Shown here: positions 47,517 to 54,980 of the stretch, one piece after another
Numbering within the stretch: the stretch's first letter is position 1
How the letters are laid out: the number at the start of each line of letters is the position of its first letter
Virus record (IMG/VR): IMGVR_UViG_3300025099_000012
Coordinates: 18,300 to 82,299 of that record
DNA from: a virus
DNA length: 64,000 bases
Direction: 5' to 3' (one strand)
Program-made: the position numbers and the translations under genes
Notes under the pieces: model-generated
What the model was told of the DNA's origin: nothing
Seen by the model: the letters and a program-made list of their open reading frames with translations, nothing else
The model's database searches: none

Positions 47517-48467
47517 ATGCCCTCAAATTTCACATCTGGCTGGCTCGGCAATGGAGAACGTGCATGGCACGGGCAAGGGGTTGTCACCCCTGGCACTCTC
47601 CCAGCGCGAGAAGCGTTTGAAACAGCAGACGCACTATTTTCTGTCGAGAAACGCGAGCTCTTCTACCTCACTGATCCAGTCCCACCATGCACTTCTGGAG
47701 CACGCAACAGTGATGCCTTCGGAGTTATCCGAACTGACACCCAAGCCTTGCTCGGAGTTGTCACCAAGCAGTATGAAATCGTTCAAAACGAATCGCTCCT
47801 ACGCATGGCGGAGTTCATCCGCGACGAAGCAGACATGGACTGCGTCATCGTTCTATCAGACGGAGCCAAAGTCTGCTTTACCGCCACACTCCGTGGTGCG
47901 GAGACGGACATCGTCCCTGGAGACACAGTCAAACGACGAATTGTTGGTTACTTGGGCCACGACGGTAAAACCGGCTGTGGAGCAAAATTCACAAACATCC
48001 GTGTGGTTTGCCAAAACACTTTGACTGCAGCTATGTCTGGCACTGGTGCTTCTTCAAGCATCACGCACAAAGGCACTGCTAACGCTAACTTCGATGCTCT
48101 TATCAACAGCATTGACGTATCACGTCAGGACTTTATTACTGAGTGCGAGCTAATGCGTGAGTTCTCACGTACTGCTATGAGCATGAGTGCCTTCAACGAC
48201 TATGTCGATCAAGTGTATGACGTAAAAGAAGGTGACATCCTTCGTAAGCGTCAAAAGCTAGAGCAAGCATTCCGTGTTGGATACGGTGCTGAGTATGCTT
48301 CTTTCAGCCTATGGAATGGCTTTAATGCCATTACGCAGCTAGAAACAAGCACTCGTAACCAAACTGCTGCTAAGTCTCGTGCACAGTTTGCACGCGGTAC
48401 TTTCGGTCTCGGTGCACAGATTAGTAAGCGTGCATTTGCTATTGCAACTGAATTAGTCACTGCTTAA
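47517..48467 (+). CDS. DUF932 phage/plasmid-like protein
   Basis: 316 residues from ATG at 47517: MPSNFTSGWLGNGERAWHGQ, the typical start of DUF932 (WxGxxxxAWHGxG). Further blocks: VVTKQYEIVQNESLLRMAEF, FTNIRVVCQNTLTAAM and KGTANANFDALINSI. The family is widespread on phages and plasmids; its role is not settled, possibly DNA-related. The GTG at 47463 lies inside hairpin element 20 and is unlikely. The first half uses higher-GC, C-ending codons. Confidence 0.8.
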   Translation: MPSNFTSGWLGNGERAWHGQGVVTPGTLPAREAFETADALFSVEKRELFYLTDPVPPCTSGARNSDAFGVIRTDTQALLGVVTKQYEIVQNESLLRMAEFIRDEADMDCVIVLSDGAKVCFTATLRGAETDIVPGDTVKRRIVGYLGHDGKTGCGAKFTNIRVVCQNTLTAAMSGTGASSSITHKGTANANFDALINSIDVSRQDFITECELMREFSRTAMSMSAFNDYVDQVYDVKEGDILRKRQKLEQAFRVGYGAEYASFSLWNGFNAITQLETSTRNQTAAKSRAQFARGTFGLGAQISKRAFAIATELVTA

Positions 48468-48533
48468 TTATCAGGCATCTTAACAAGTGTAAGTCCTTAT
48501 TTATAATTAAATATAAGTAATTAATTATTGATA

Positions 48534-49259
48534 ATGTTTTCAAATAAACTTAGAGACCGTTTAGATGGTTATATTGTTAGGCACGATGGCCGTATCAATA
48601 AAGCTTTAGGCGGTTCTCCCTTTGAAGACGCTGACCCCTCCTCCGATATTTATAAAAGAGTTTTACCTAGCCTTCAGCCATACATTGAATTTAGTGACAA
48701 TGAAAAAGCCGCATTAGGAATGTATGGTGAAAACGTACATCAATATTACAAACAACTAAATAATCAACTACGCACTCCTAATGCTTCACCTTTAGATCCT
48801 GAATCAGCAGAAATTGTGGAGTTCATGCAATCTAATCTTGCAAGTGCTCTTCAAAAACTAAAAGCTGTTCAACCGAGAGGTCATACTAGATTCACTAATG
48901 GCCAAGAAACACAAGTTCCTGGTCAATTCAATCGTGCTGTAACAGGCGATTTTGTTGAACAACTATCACGTTTAAAGCCAGGAGACGAAATTTCTGATGC
49001 TGGATTTGCTTCTTATACAGATAGAGGTGGTCCTACATTAGAAATGTTTTTATCTAATAACAAAGATGTTCCTAATGCTGTTATTCAATTAGCTGAAGGC
49101 TCATCTTTAAGGAACATTTCTCCAGTCACTGAATACCATGAAGGCGAGCACTTAGCTATGCCTAATACAAGGTATAAACTTCAAAGTGCTAACCCTGCTG
49201 GTCATTACAGTAGAAAAGCTGGTGATTTGCCTTTATATATTCTTGAAATTCTTGAATAG
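48534..49259 (+). CDS. Candidate ADP-ribosyltransferase (R-S-ExE class)
   Basis: 241 residues from ATG at 48534. The C-terminal half matches the toxin-type ADP-ribosyltransferase layout: HTRFTNG with Arg119, then KPGDEISDAGFASYTD with Ser160 (like D-x-G-F-x-S-T-S), then EYHEGEHLAMPNTRYKL with E203-G-E205 (like ExExLxPxxxxxxI). The N-terminal half holds helix ALGMYGENVHQYYKQLNNQL-R, as in the arm helix of that family. It would transfer ADP-ribose from NAD+ to a host protein, as T4 Alt/ModA do. Divergence is high; an inactive relative or structural protein is possible. Confidence 0.55.
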   Translation: MFSNKLRDRLDGYIVRHDGRINKALGGSPFEDADPSSDIYKRVLPSLQPYIEFSDNEKAALGMYGENVHQYYKQLNNQLRTPNASPLDPESAEIVEFMQSNLASALQKLKAVQPRGHTRFTNGQETQVPGQFNRAVTGDFVEQLSRLKPGDEISDAGFASYTDRGGPTLEMFLSNNKDVPNAVIQLAEGSSLRNISPVTEYHEGEHLAMPNTRYKLQSANPAGHYSRKAGDLPLYILEILE

Positions 49260-49267
49260 TCACACTA

Positions 49268-49504
49268 ATGAAACTCTACATTGAATATGAAGTTACTACT
49301 TCATTCCGAATCACGGTTGAACGTGATCAACTACCAGAAGACCACGACGCATTACTTGAGTCTGTCACTCGTGATGAACTCATAAATGCTCCCTGCGATG
49401 TCTATCCAATGGAATGGGATCACATGAAAGAGGCGTGGCGAGGGTCGTCCCCAGAGAATACTTATGTATTCAACGAAAATAACGATCAATTATATTTAGG
49501 CTGA
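49268..49504 (+). CDS. Hypothetical acidic protein (78 aa)
   Basis: MKLYIEYEVTTSFRITVERD, then QLPEDHDALLESVTRDELIN and EWDHMKEAWRGSSPENTYVF. Beta strand, two helices, strand. Eight bases after the previous gene. Unrecognised. Confidence 0.55.
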   Translation: MKLYIEYEVTTSFRITVERDQLPEDHDALLESVTRDELINAPCDVYPMEWDHMKEAWRGSSPENTYVFNENNDQLYLG

Positions 49505-49699
49505 GTGACTTGCAAAGAAGCGTTAATTTCCTACTATAAAGTAGTTGGCAGACATCCCTGCGGTTTTAGCTCATACGCTCCTAGGCTGAGTTACCATGAG
49601 GCTCAACTTCATTACAATACCCTTCTTCGCAAAGGATATAAAGTAAAAGTTAGCCCTCTACTTGAGCATGTAAAAAATAATCAACGACAATTTTTATAA
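49505..49699 (+). CDS. Hypothetical protein (64 aa), GTG start
   Basis: Starts with GTG directly after the previous TGA: MTCKEALISYYKVVGRHPCG, then FSSYAPRLSYHEAQLHYNTL. Basic, helical. GAGTG overlap of stop and start suggests coupling. Unrecognised. Confidence 0.5.
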   Translation: MTCKEALISYYKVVGRHPCGFSSYAPRLSYHEAQLHYNTLLRKGYKVKVSPLLEHVKNNQRQFL

Positions 49700-49782
49700 G
49701 ACTGATTGTTAACATTGAGGGTACGCATTAGTGCCCTCTACTTGTTAATTTATAACTTCATCCAAACTAAAAATAATCTTAT

Positions 49783-50127
49783 ATGTTTATTAAATCAATT
49801 AGCACTATTGCTGCTGCTGTCCTCCTCAGTGTCAGCACATCCGTCCAGGCAGGAGGCTCAATGCTTTCTTCCTGGTACGGTGGTTATTTCCACGGTAGGA
49901 CTACAGCAAACGGTGAAACTTACGACATGTACGGACTTACCGCCGCACATAAAACGCTACCTTTCGGCACAAAATTACGTGTCTGCTATGAAGGATGCGT
50001 GGATGTACGTATTAACGATCGTGGTCCTTACATTGGGGCTCGTCAGCTTGATCTATCTTATGGGGCGGCAAATGCCATCGGATTGATTCAACCAGGTGTA
50101 GATTATGTAAGCGTTACGTATATCTAA
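49783..50127 (+). CDS. Secreted RlpA-like double-psi beta-barrel protein
   Basis: 114 residues with a signal peptide (MFIKSISTIAAAVLLSVSTS-VQA, cleavage about residue 23). The mature part is a full RlpA-type barrel: SSWYGGYFHGRTTANGETYD, TAAHKTLPFGTKLRV, VRINDRGPY and RQLDLSYGAANAIG. The acid in RINDRGP is conserved. RlpA proteins act on peptidoglycan in septa of Gram-negative bacteria. A phage-encoded exported copy may loosen host wall at lysis. No other gene nearby is lysis-related. Confidence 0.85.
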   Translation: MFIKSISTIAAAVLLSVSTSVQAGGSMLSSWYGGYFHGRTTANGETYDMYGLTAAHKTLPFGTKLRVCYEGCVDVRINDRGPYIGARQLDLSYGAANAIGLIQPGVDYVSVTYI

Positions 50128-50207
50128 CCCATAGCCATAAAATACCTTATATATTAAATTCAAGACAAAGCTGCTTTAACTTTGCCTGCTAATCAATAGG
50201 AGAAATT

Positions 50208-50366
50208 ATGTCTAGATCAATTAAGCAAGAGAAAACGCATGGGTTCCTTGACAACATCAGCAAACTTAGAAAGTTGCGCAAGGAAGTACGTGCGAATAAA
50301 GCACAAATGCTAACCGACATTGAAACTCTTACTGGAAAAGCATTCATTCCAGCTCAAGAATATTAA
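50208..50366 (+). CDS. Small basic protein (52 aa)
   Basis: MSRSIKQEKTHGFLDNISKL, then RKLRKEVRANKAQMLTDIET and LTGKAFIPAQEY. Strong ribosome site TAGGAG eight bases before the ATG. Helical and basic. It is the gene just upstream of the psbA terminator. Unrecognised. Confidence 0.65.
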   Translation: MSRSIKQEKTHGFLDNISKLRKLRKEVRANKAQMLTDIETLTGKAFIPAQEY

Positions 50367-50374
50367 GTATCATT

Positions 50375-50424
50375 GCCTACTCGTATGTTGATTTCATAAC
50401 TTAACATATAACAGTAGGCTTTTT
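50375..50424 (+). terminator. Terminator upstream of psbA
   Basis: GCCTACT (50375-50381) pairs with AGTAGGC (50413-50419); inside, TATGTT pairs with AACATA; five T follow. It separates psbA from the gene before it and may also act as a 5' control element. Confidence 0.65.
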
Positions 50425-50466
50425 AAAGCTGAGTAATACCCACAAATACACCGCACTATTAATCAA

Positions 50467-51549
50467 ATGGCTTCAACTGTTATGCAGCGCTCCGGCGCTA
50501 AGAGTAACTGGGAAGAGTTTTGTCAGTGGGTTACGAGCACCAACAACCGTCTTTATGTCGGTTGGTTTGGAATTCTCATGATCCCTACGCTCCTCGCAGC
50601 GACTATTTGTTTCATTATCGCCTTCGTTGGCGCACCCCCTGTAGATATTGATGGCATACGTGAACCTGTTGCTGGATCGCTCCTATACGGAAATAACATT
50701 GTATCGGGAGCAGTTGTCCCGTCTAGCAATGCAATCGGACTCCACTTCTATCCCATCTGGGAAGCAGCTTCACTCGACGAGTGGCTCTACAACGGAGGAC
50801 CATTTCAACTCGTTGTCTTCCACTTCCTCATCGGTATCTACTCTTACATGGGACGAGAATGGGAACTTAGCTACCGGTTAGGTATGCGCCCATGGATCTT
50901 CGTTGCTTACTCTGCACCAGTTGCAGCAGCAAGTGCCGTCTTTCTTGTTTATCCCTTCGGTCAGGGTTCCTTCTCTGACGCAATGCCTTTAGGTATCTCT
51001 GGAACCTTCAACTACATGTTGGTGTTCCAAGCTGAGCACAACATCCTGATGCACCCCTTCCACATGCTGGGTGTTGCAGGAGTCTTTGGTGGAAGTTTAT
51101 TTTCTGCTATGCATGGTTCTCTTGTTACATCATCTCTCGTTCGTGAAACTACTGAAAATGTTTCTCAAAACTATGGCTATAAATTTGGACAGGAAGAAGA
51201 GACGTACAACATCGTTGCAGCGCACGGCTATTTTGGTAGGCTTATTTTTCAGTATGCTTCTTTTAACAACAGTCGTAGTCTCCACTTTTTCCTTGCCGCT
51301 TGGCCTGTTGTTGGCATTTGGTTTACCGCTCTTGGTGTCTCTACAATGGCGTTCAACCTAAATGGTTTTAACTTCAATCAATCTATACTTGATAGCAACA
51401 AACGTGTTGTTAATACTTGGGGAGATATCCTCAATCGCGCTGGACTTGGTTTAGAAGTTATTCATGAAAGAAATGCACATAATTTCCCATTGGATCTTGC
51501 ATCAGCTACCACTACTCCAGTGGCCTTGACTGCGCCAAGTATTGGCTAA
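50467..51549 (+). CDS. psbA: Photosystem II D1 protein
   Basis: 360 residues, full length. All five membrane helices and the usual landmarks are present: [58 protein letters not shown] and [15 protein letters not shown]. The C-terminal tail after HNFPLDLA is processed in hosts. E131 here equals position 130, the glutamate of high-light D1 forms. It replaces damaged host D1 so that photosynthesis continues during infection. Codon use changes from host-like to T-ending at about 51080, suggesting a recombinant gene. Confidence 0.98.
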   Translation: MASTVMQRSGAKSNWEEFCQWVTSTNNRLYVGWFGILMIPTLLAATICFIIAFVGAPPVDIDGIREPVAGSLLYGNNIVSGAVVPSSNAIGLHFYPIWEAASLDEWLYNGGPFQLVVFHFLIGIYSYMGREWELSYRLGMRPWIFVAYSAPVAAASAVFLVYPFGQGSFSDAMPLGISGTFNYMLVFQAEHNILMHPFHMLGVAGVFGGSLFSAMHGSLVTSSLVRETTENVSQNYGYKFGQEEETYNIVAAHGYFGRLIFQYASFNNSRSLHFFLAAWPVVGIWFTALGVSTMAFNLNGFNFNQSILDSNKRVVNTWGDILNRAGLGLEVIHERNAHNFPLDLASATTTPVALTAPSIG

Positions 51550-51892
51550 GTTTCAAGATTCTTTGAATATTGTCGTCTAATAAACCTAGGGCAGTGTTGC
51601 ATTTGTGGCACAGTAAGCCCCTAGGTTTTTCAGTGCAATGACAATGATCAATACACAATCGTTTGTTACTACCACAAACAGCACATACTCCAGGTGCCAA
51701 GAGATGATCAAGTTCTGCTTGAGTTAAATTCAACTGTAGTCTTATAGCTGTATGCGGTCGATAGTTTTTTCTACGAGTAACTCTCGAACATGCTTTACAC
51801 ATTGATTGCAAGCCAATCTTACCGCTTTTATAAGTTCTTTTATGAAAATGATCTTTAGGTAATGATTGCCTGCACTTATTGCAGGTCTTCAC
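51512..51892 (-). CDS. Endonuclease VII-type HNH nuclease
   Basis: 126 residues: [20 protein letters not shown], then [15 protein letters not shown], then [20 protein letters not shown] and [18 protein letters not shown]. This is the Endonuclease_VII pattern: two zinc Cys pairs around DHCHxTxxxRGLLCxxCNxxLG. Related genes act as free-standing homing endonucleases or as resolvases. Its stop lies 38 bases inside the 3' end of psbA on the other strand. That arrangement fits a mobile nuclease next to psbA, as with F-CphI in cyanophage S-PM2. Confidence 0.85.
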   Translation of the reverse strand: MKTCNKCRQSLPKDHFHKRTYKSGKIGLQSMCKACSRVTRRKNYRPHTAIRLQLNLTQAELDHLLAPGVCAVCGSNKRLCIDHCHCTEKPRGLLCHKCNTALGLLDDNIQRILKLSQYLAQSRPLE

Positions 51893-51939
51893 GACAAATA
51901 TAGATATTCAACAAATCAATAGTAAATGTTTTTAATTAA

Positions 51940-52113
51940 ATGAGTGGAAAATATTGTCTTTCAATTTCACTTGGTATGTGGAGAAAACGTCTATTGAAAA
52001 TGAGGATTCACCAATTTAAATCTCATCCATCTGTTGTGACTTACAAGCCTTTGCTACAGTTGCAACAGAAAAATATGCATCAAATGGATCGTCTCAATGA
52101 AACTGACCGTTGA
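51940..52113 (+). CDS. Small basic protein (57 aa)
   Basis: MSGKYCLSISLGMWRKRLLK, then MRIHQFKSHPSVVTYKPLLQ and LQQKNMHQMDRLNETDR. Basic. Overlaps the next gene by 17 bases in another frame. Moderate support from position between genes of one operon. Confidence 0.4.
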   Translation: MSGKYCLSISLGMWRKRLLKMRIHQFKSHPSVVTYKPLLQLQQKNMHQMDRLNETDR

Positions 52114-52249
52114 ACAACTTAAGGATGTAATGCATGCAATGAGGTATTACCAGTATCATCACATCAGCATCAAAAGTCCTCGATATGAGGAGTTTTCAAA
52201 TATATTAAATACATTGTCAGAAGAAATAAAAAATGCGAATCTTTCTTGA
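52097..52249 (+). CDS. Small hypothetical protein (50 aa)
   Basis: MKLTVEQLKDVMHAMRYYQY, then HHISIKSPRYEEFSNILNTL and SEEIKNANLS. Helical. Overlaps talC by 17 bases. Small proteins of this type (helix, H-H, PRYEEF) occur before talC or hli in cyanophages, as I recall. Function unknown. Confidence 0.5.
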   Translation: MKLTVEQLKDVMHAMRYYQYHHISIKSPRYEEFSNILNTLSEEIKNANLS

Positions 52250-52901
52250 TACAGCAAACGTTGAAGATGTTGCAAAGCATTTTCTTACTGGACTTATTGA
52301 TGGAGTAACCACTAACCCAACGCTAATTCGTCAATCTGGAAAAGATCCACTTAATGTTTATCAAGAGCTATCACAAATTGGTGTTCGTGACATCAGTATG
52401 GAAGTGTATGGATCTGCCCAAAATATGTTTGAAGAAGGATTGAAACTGGCTAACTCTTTTAGTGGAGTTGCAACTATCAAACTGCCAATGACAAGATGTG
52501 GTCTATTAGCTTGCAAAGAGCTTTCTCGAAAGCATATTAGAACTAATGTCACTCTTATTTTTACTATCCCTCAAGCCATCCTTGCAGCAAAAGCAGGGGC
52601 TACATATGTCTCTCCATTTGTGGGACGACTAGATGATCAACAAGTATCAGGCTTAGAAGTTGTACGTGGAATCAAAGGTTTATATGCAGCAAAAGGTGTA
52701 GATACACAAGTACTTGCGGCTTCTATTAGAAGTGTGCATCGAGCAGTACGTTCATTTTACAATGGCGCCGATATTGTGACTATGCCACCATCAGTTTTCG
52801 AAGGAATGTATAACCACATTCTTACTGATGCTGGATTAGAAATCTTTGAAAAAGACATCGCACAAATTGAATGTAAAGAGCTAAACTTTAACAAGAATTA
52901 A
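52233..52901 (+). CDS. talC: Transaldolase, TalC/FSA type
   Basis: 222 residues. MRIFLDTANVEDVAKHFLTG, DGVTTNPTLIRQSGKD, VATIKLPMTRCGLLACKEL with the Schiff-base lysine in IKLP, and GATYVSPFVGRLDD. These are the TalC family blocks. It moves three-carbon units in the pentose phosphate pathway; in cyanophages this is thought to raise NADPH and ribose for dNTP synthesis. It lies between psbA and hli. Confidence 0.95.
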   Translation: MRIFLDTANVEDVAKHFLTGLIDGVTTNPTLIRQSGKDPLNVYQELSQIGVRDISMEVYGSAQNMFEEGLKLANSFSGVATIKLPMTRCGLLACKELSRKHIRTNVTLIFTIPQAILAAKAGATYVSPFVGRLDDQQVSGLEVVRGIKGLYAAKGVDTQVLAASIRSVHRAVRSFYNGADIVTMPPSVFEGMYNHILTDAGLEIFEKDIAQIECKELNFNKN

Positions 52902-52909
52902 TATTTAAT

Positions 52910-53101
52910 ATGACTGTAACTACGGAAGACCGAGGACAACAAAATGTTTGGGCCAAGGAACCACAAATTAATGTAATGGAGGTCAGCGTGACACACAACG
53001 AAAAAGCTGAAATGTTAAATGGACGTGTAGCAATGCTTGGAGTAATTGCTGCTCTTGGGGCATATGCACTTACTGGGCAAATTATTCCTGGGATTTGGTG
53101 A
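52910..53101 (+). CDS. hli: High-light-inducible protein
   Basis: 63 residues. One membrane helix with the chlorophyll-binding motif NEKAEMLNGRVAMLGVIAAL, then GAYALTGQIIPGIW. It would protect photosystem II from light damage with the phage D1. Eight bases after talC, so one transcript. Confidence 0.95.
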   Translation: MTVTTEDRGQQNVWAKEPQINVMEVSVTHNEKAEMLNGRVAMLGVIAALGAYALTGQIIPGIW

Positions 53102-53138
53102 AGACTAGCTATCATAAATATATATTGAGGAATACAAA

Positions 53139-53273
53139 ATGACTTTAGGTGACGAAGCTGCTGCACAAAATACACGCAACCCTGTTCGTTCTACGGTGAT
53201 TGGTGCACAACAAGCAGAGCAAGCAAAAGAAACTAAGCAAACAACTAGTGAAGAGCCAAAAGCCGCTGAATAA
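53139..53273 (+). CDS. Small disordered protein (44 aa)
   Basis: MTLGDEAAAQNTRNPVRSTV, then IGAQQAEQAKETKQTTSEEP. Probably disordered and Ala/Gln/Glu-rich. TGAGG lies 13 bases before the ATG. Followed by a terminator. Similar short genes sit after hli in cyanophages. Unknown function. Confidence 0.5.
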   Translation: MTLGDEAAAQNTRNPVRSTVIGAQQAEQAKETKQTTSEEPKAAE

Positions 53274-53280
53274 TATTTAG

Positions 53281-53314
53281 CACTACATTTGATTGTTAAA
53301 CTAAATGTAGTATT
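53281..53314 (+). terminator. Terminator after the psbA-talC-hli unit
   Basis: ACTACATTT (53282-53290) pairs with AAATGTAGT (53303-53311), 12-base loop, then ATTTTG. Confidence 0.6.
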
Positions 53315-53326
53315 TTGTTCGAAATT

Positions 53327-54004
53327 ATGTCAGCTGCTGAAGAGAATACTCGTATGATGCGCATGGCCGCACCTACGGGTACTCGAAATTCAATTACTAT
53401 TAGTAATGTAGGTAACGCTCGTTCATCATCAAACAGTGCCTCCTCTGTCAGTGGAAACGCTACCGCTGGTGGAATGGCTGTTCCGATGATGATGATGTCC
53501 ACCCCAACCCCAACTCCACCTCCAATGATGGATGGAATGGGTGCTGCTATCAGAGCAGAACGTGAACGCGCCCGGAACATGGCTCTCTCAGTAAGAGCTA
53601 GGCGTCAGCGTCAAAGAGACATGGATCGTGCAACAAGAGCTGATCGACAACGTGCTCGTGACATGGCACGTGCAACAAGAGCTGAACGCAGACGAGCTCG
53701 TCAAATGTCAGGCAGCGGAATGAGCATGGCTCCTGACGGAATGAGCATGGCTATGAGCATGACAGCAGAAGAACAACGACAGGCAAGACGTCGCTCAAGC
53801 CGTCAAATGATGATGGCGATGATGGCTCGACCAATGCTTCTAGGTGAAGCTAATCAACGTCGCATGCGTAGGGATGCTGCAATACGTCGCATGAGGCAAG
53901 CACAACGTCGTAGAGATGCTGAGACACGGCGTCAACGGCAAGCACGTCGTCGTAGAGACCGCGCAATTCGTGCAAGAAGGATGAATATGCGGGGGCGACG
54001 TTAA
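53327..54004 (+). CDS. Arginine-rich 14-residue repeat protein, copy 1
   Basis: 225 residues from ATG at 53327 (MSAAEENTRMMRMAAPTGTR). After a Met/Pro/Thr region come 14-residue repeats: RAERERARNMALSV, RARRQRQRDMDRAT, RADRQRARDMARAT, RAERRRARQM. A second Arg-rich block ends RRRRDRAIRARRMNMRGRR. Each repeat is two heptads, so a long basic helix. The charge suits binding DNA or RNA, as protamine-like condensation. A second gene of this kind follows directly. Confidence 0.6.
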   Translation: MSAAEENTRMMRMAAPTGTRNSITISNVGNARSSSNSASSVSGNATAGGMAVPMMMMSTPTPTPPPMMDGMGAAIRAERERARNMALSVRARRQRQRDMDRATRADRQRARDMARATRAERRRARQMSGSGMSMAPDGMSMAMSMTAEEQRQARRRSSRQMMMAMMARPMLLGEANQRRMRRDAAIRRMRQAQRRRDAETRRQRQARRRRDRAIRARRMNMRGRR

Positions 54005-54011
54005 CCCGGGA

Positions 54012-54467
54012 ATGAACAGCATGTCGCGTGAACCTGCGCGGCAAATGAATTCTCGGGTGAATCAAATGATGGATGCGGAAACTCGTGCTAGTCGCGAGCG
54101 TGCTCGCCGTATGGCGGCCGCTGAACGAGCTAGCCGTGAACGCGCTCGTCGGATGGCTCAAGCAGAGCGGGATAGACGTGAGCGTGCTCGCCGTATGGCA
54201 GCTGCAGAGCGAGCTAGACGTGAACGCGCTCGTCGGATGAGTAGGCCAATGCGCTCACAACCGATGAGACAACCAGCTCCAATGAGACGACCTCCTCCAA
54301 TGAGATCTCGTCCAATGAATAACGATGCTGCAATAAGAGCTAGCCGTGAACGAGCCCGTCGAATGGCAGCTGCAGAACGAGCTAGACGTGAGCGTGCTAG
54401 ACGCATGGCTGCAGCAACAAGAGCTAGACGAGAACGAGCCCGTCGAATGGCACGTCGGAAGCGTTAA
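54012..54467 (+). CDS. Arginine-rich 14-residue repeat protein, copy 2
   Basis: 151 residues (MNSMSREPARQMNSRVNQMM). Four repeats RASRERARRMAAAE, RASRERARRMAQAE, RDRRERARRMAAAE and RARRERARRMSRPM, a Met/Pro/Arg spacer, then three more. About 40% Arg. Repeats are more regular than in copy 1, and the DNA repeats with a 42-base period, so recent internal expansion is likely. ATG is eight bases after copy 1. Confidence 0.6.
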   Translation: MNSMSREPARQMNSRVNQMMDAETRASRERARRMAAAERASRERARRMAQAERDRRERARRMAAAERARRERARRMSRPMRSQPMRQPAPMRRPPPMRSRPMNNDAAIRASRERARRMAAAERARRERARRMAAATRARRERARRMARRKR

Positions 54468-54505
54468 TTATCTCTTATTAGTTAAACAAATCTAATAAAG
54501 CAACC

Positions 54506-54527
54506 ATAGCCGCCGATTGGCGGCTAT
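54506..54527 (+). terminator. Terminator (element 21)
   Basis: ATAGCCGCC-GATT-GGCGGCTAT, nine perfect pairs, then ATTTATGG; after the Arg-rich genes. Confidence 0.75.
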
Positions 54528-54570
54528 ATTTATGGAATGGAGCAGAGCTCCGTAGTTTATATATCTATCA

Positions 54571-54738
54571 ATGGAAATATCCAAAGAACTAAGCAAAGAG
54601 ATTCAAGAAATTATAGAAGATACTGTTCAGTACTTCTGTGATCAACATGTCGTATCTGGTGAACTCGCCTGGATTCTTGTTGAGTGTCAAGCTGCAGCAA
54701 AAATTGCTGAACTAAAAGGAGAACTAGCTCCTGTTTGA
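54571..54738 (+). CDS. Small helical protein (55 aa)
   Basis: MEISKELSKEIQEIIEDTVQ, then YFCDQHVVSGELAWILVECQ and AAAKIAELKGELAPV. Helical. Its last base is the first base of the next ATG. Unrecognised. Confidence 0.5.
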   Translation: MEISKELSKEIQEIIEDTVQYFCDQHVVSGELAWILVECQAAAKIAELKGELAPV

Positions 54739-54902
54739 TGCTTGATACAGAAAAACTATCCAGGTTGTTTCTTCATTTCGTGGAACAACTAATAATTCAG
54801 CATGAAGCTGATGACCCACAGTCTGTATATCAACGATGCTCTGAATTATGTCAAAGCGAAGCTAATCGATTAGCAGGACTGGACCCTGCGCGAAACAAAT
54901 AA
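54738..54902 (+). CDS. Small helical protein (54 aa)
   Basis: MLDTEKLSRLFLHFVEQLII, then QHEADDPQSVYQRCSELCQS and EANRLAGLDPARNK. Helical, two Cys. Similar in size and pattern to the 55-residue neighbour and coupled to it (ATG shares a base with TGA). Unrecognised. Confidence 0.5.
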   Translation: MLDTEKLSRLFLHFVEQLIIQHEADDPQSVYQRCSELCQSEANRLAGLDPARNK

Positions 54903-54909
54903 CAATACT

Positions 54910-54950
54910 GCCGCTTATCAGCGGCTGTATCTCTCTATGCCCTTTTGGGC
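54910..54950 (+). repeat. Hairpin element 22 (double hairpin)
   Basis: GCCGCT-TATC-AGCGGC (54910-54925), then TGTATCTCTCTAT and GCCC-TTTT-GGGC (54939-54950), the same two-hairpin layout as element 8. (ACTT)4 follows before the next start. Confidence 0.65.
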
Positions 54951-54980
54951 GTTCACTTACTTACTTACTTACAAATTCAC

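Noticed and set aside
47503-48024. 173-codon frame inside the DUF932 gene
   Set aside because: Out of frame with a well-recognised family; low-quality Ser/Thr/Pro composition from the C-ending codon bias.
54951-54974. ACTT tetranucleotide repeat as a phase-variation tract
   Set aside because: Only about four to five units and outside a coding frame; likely a leader curiosity.
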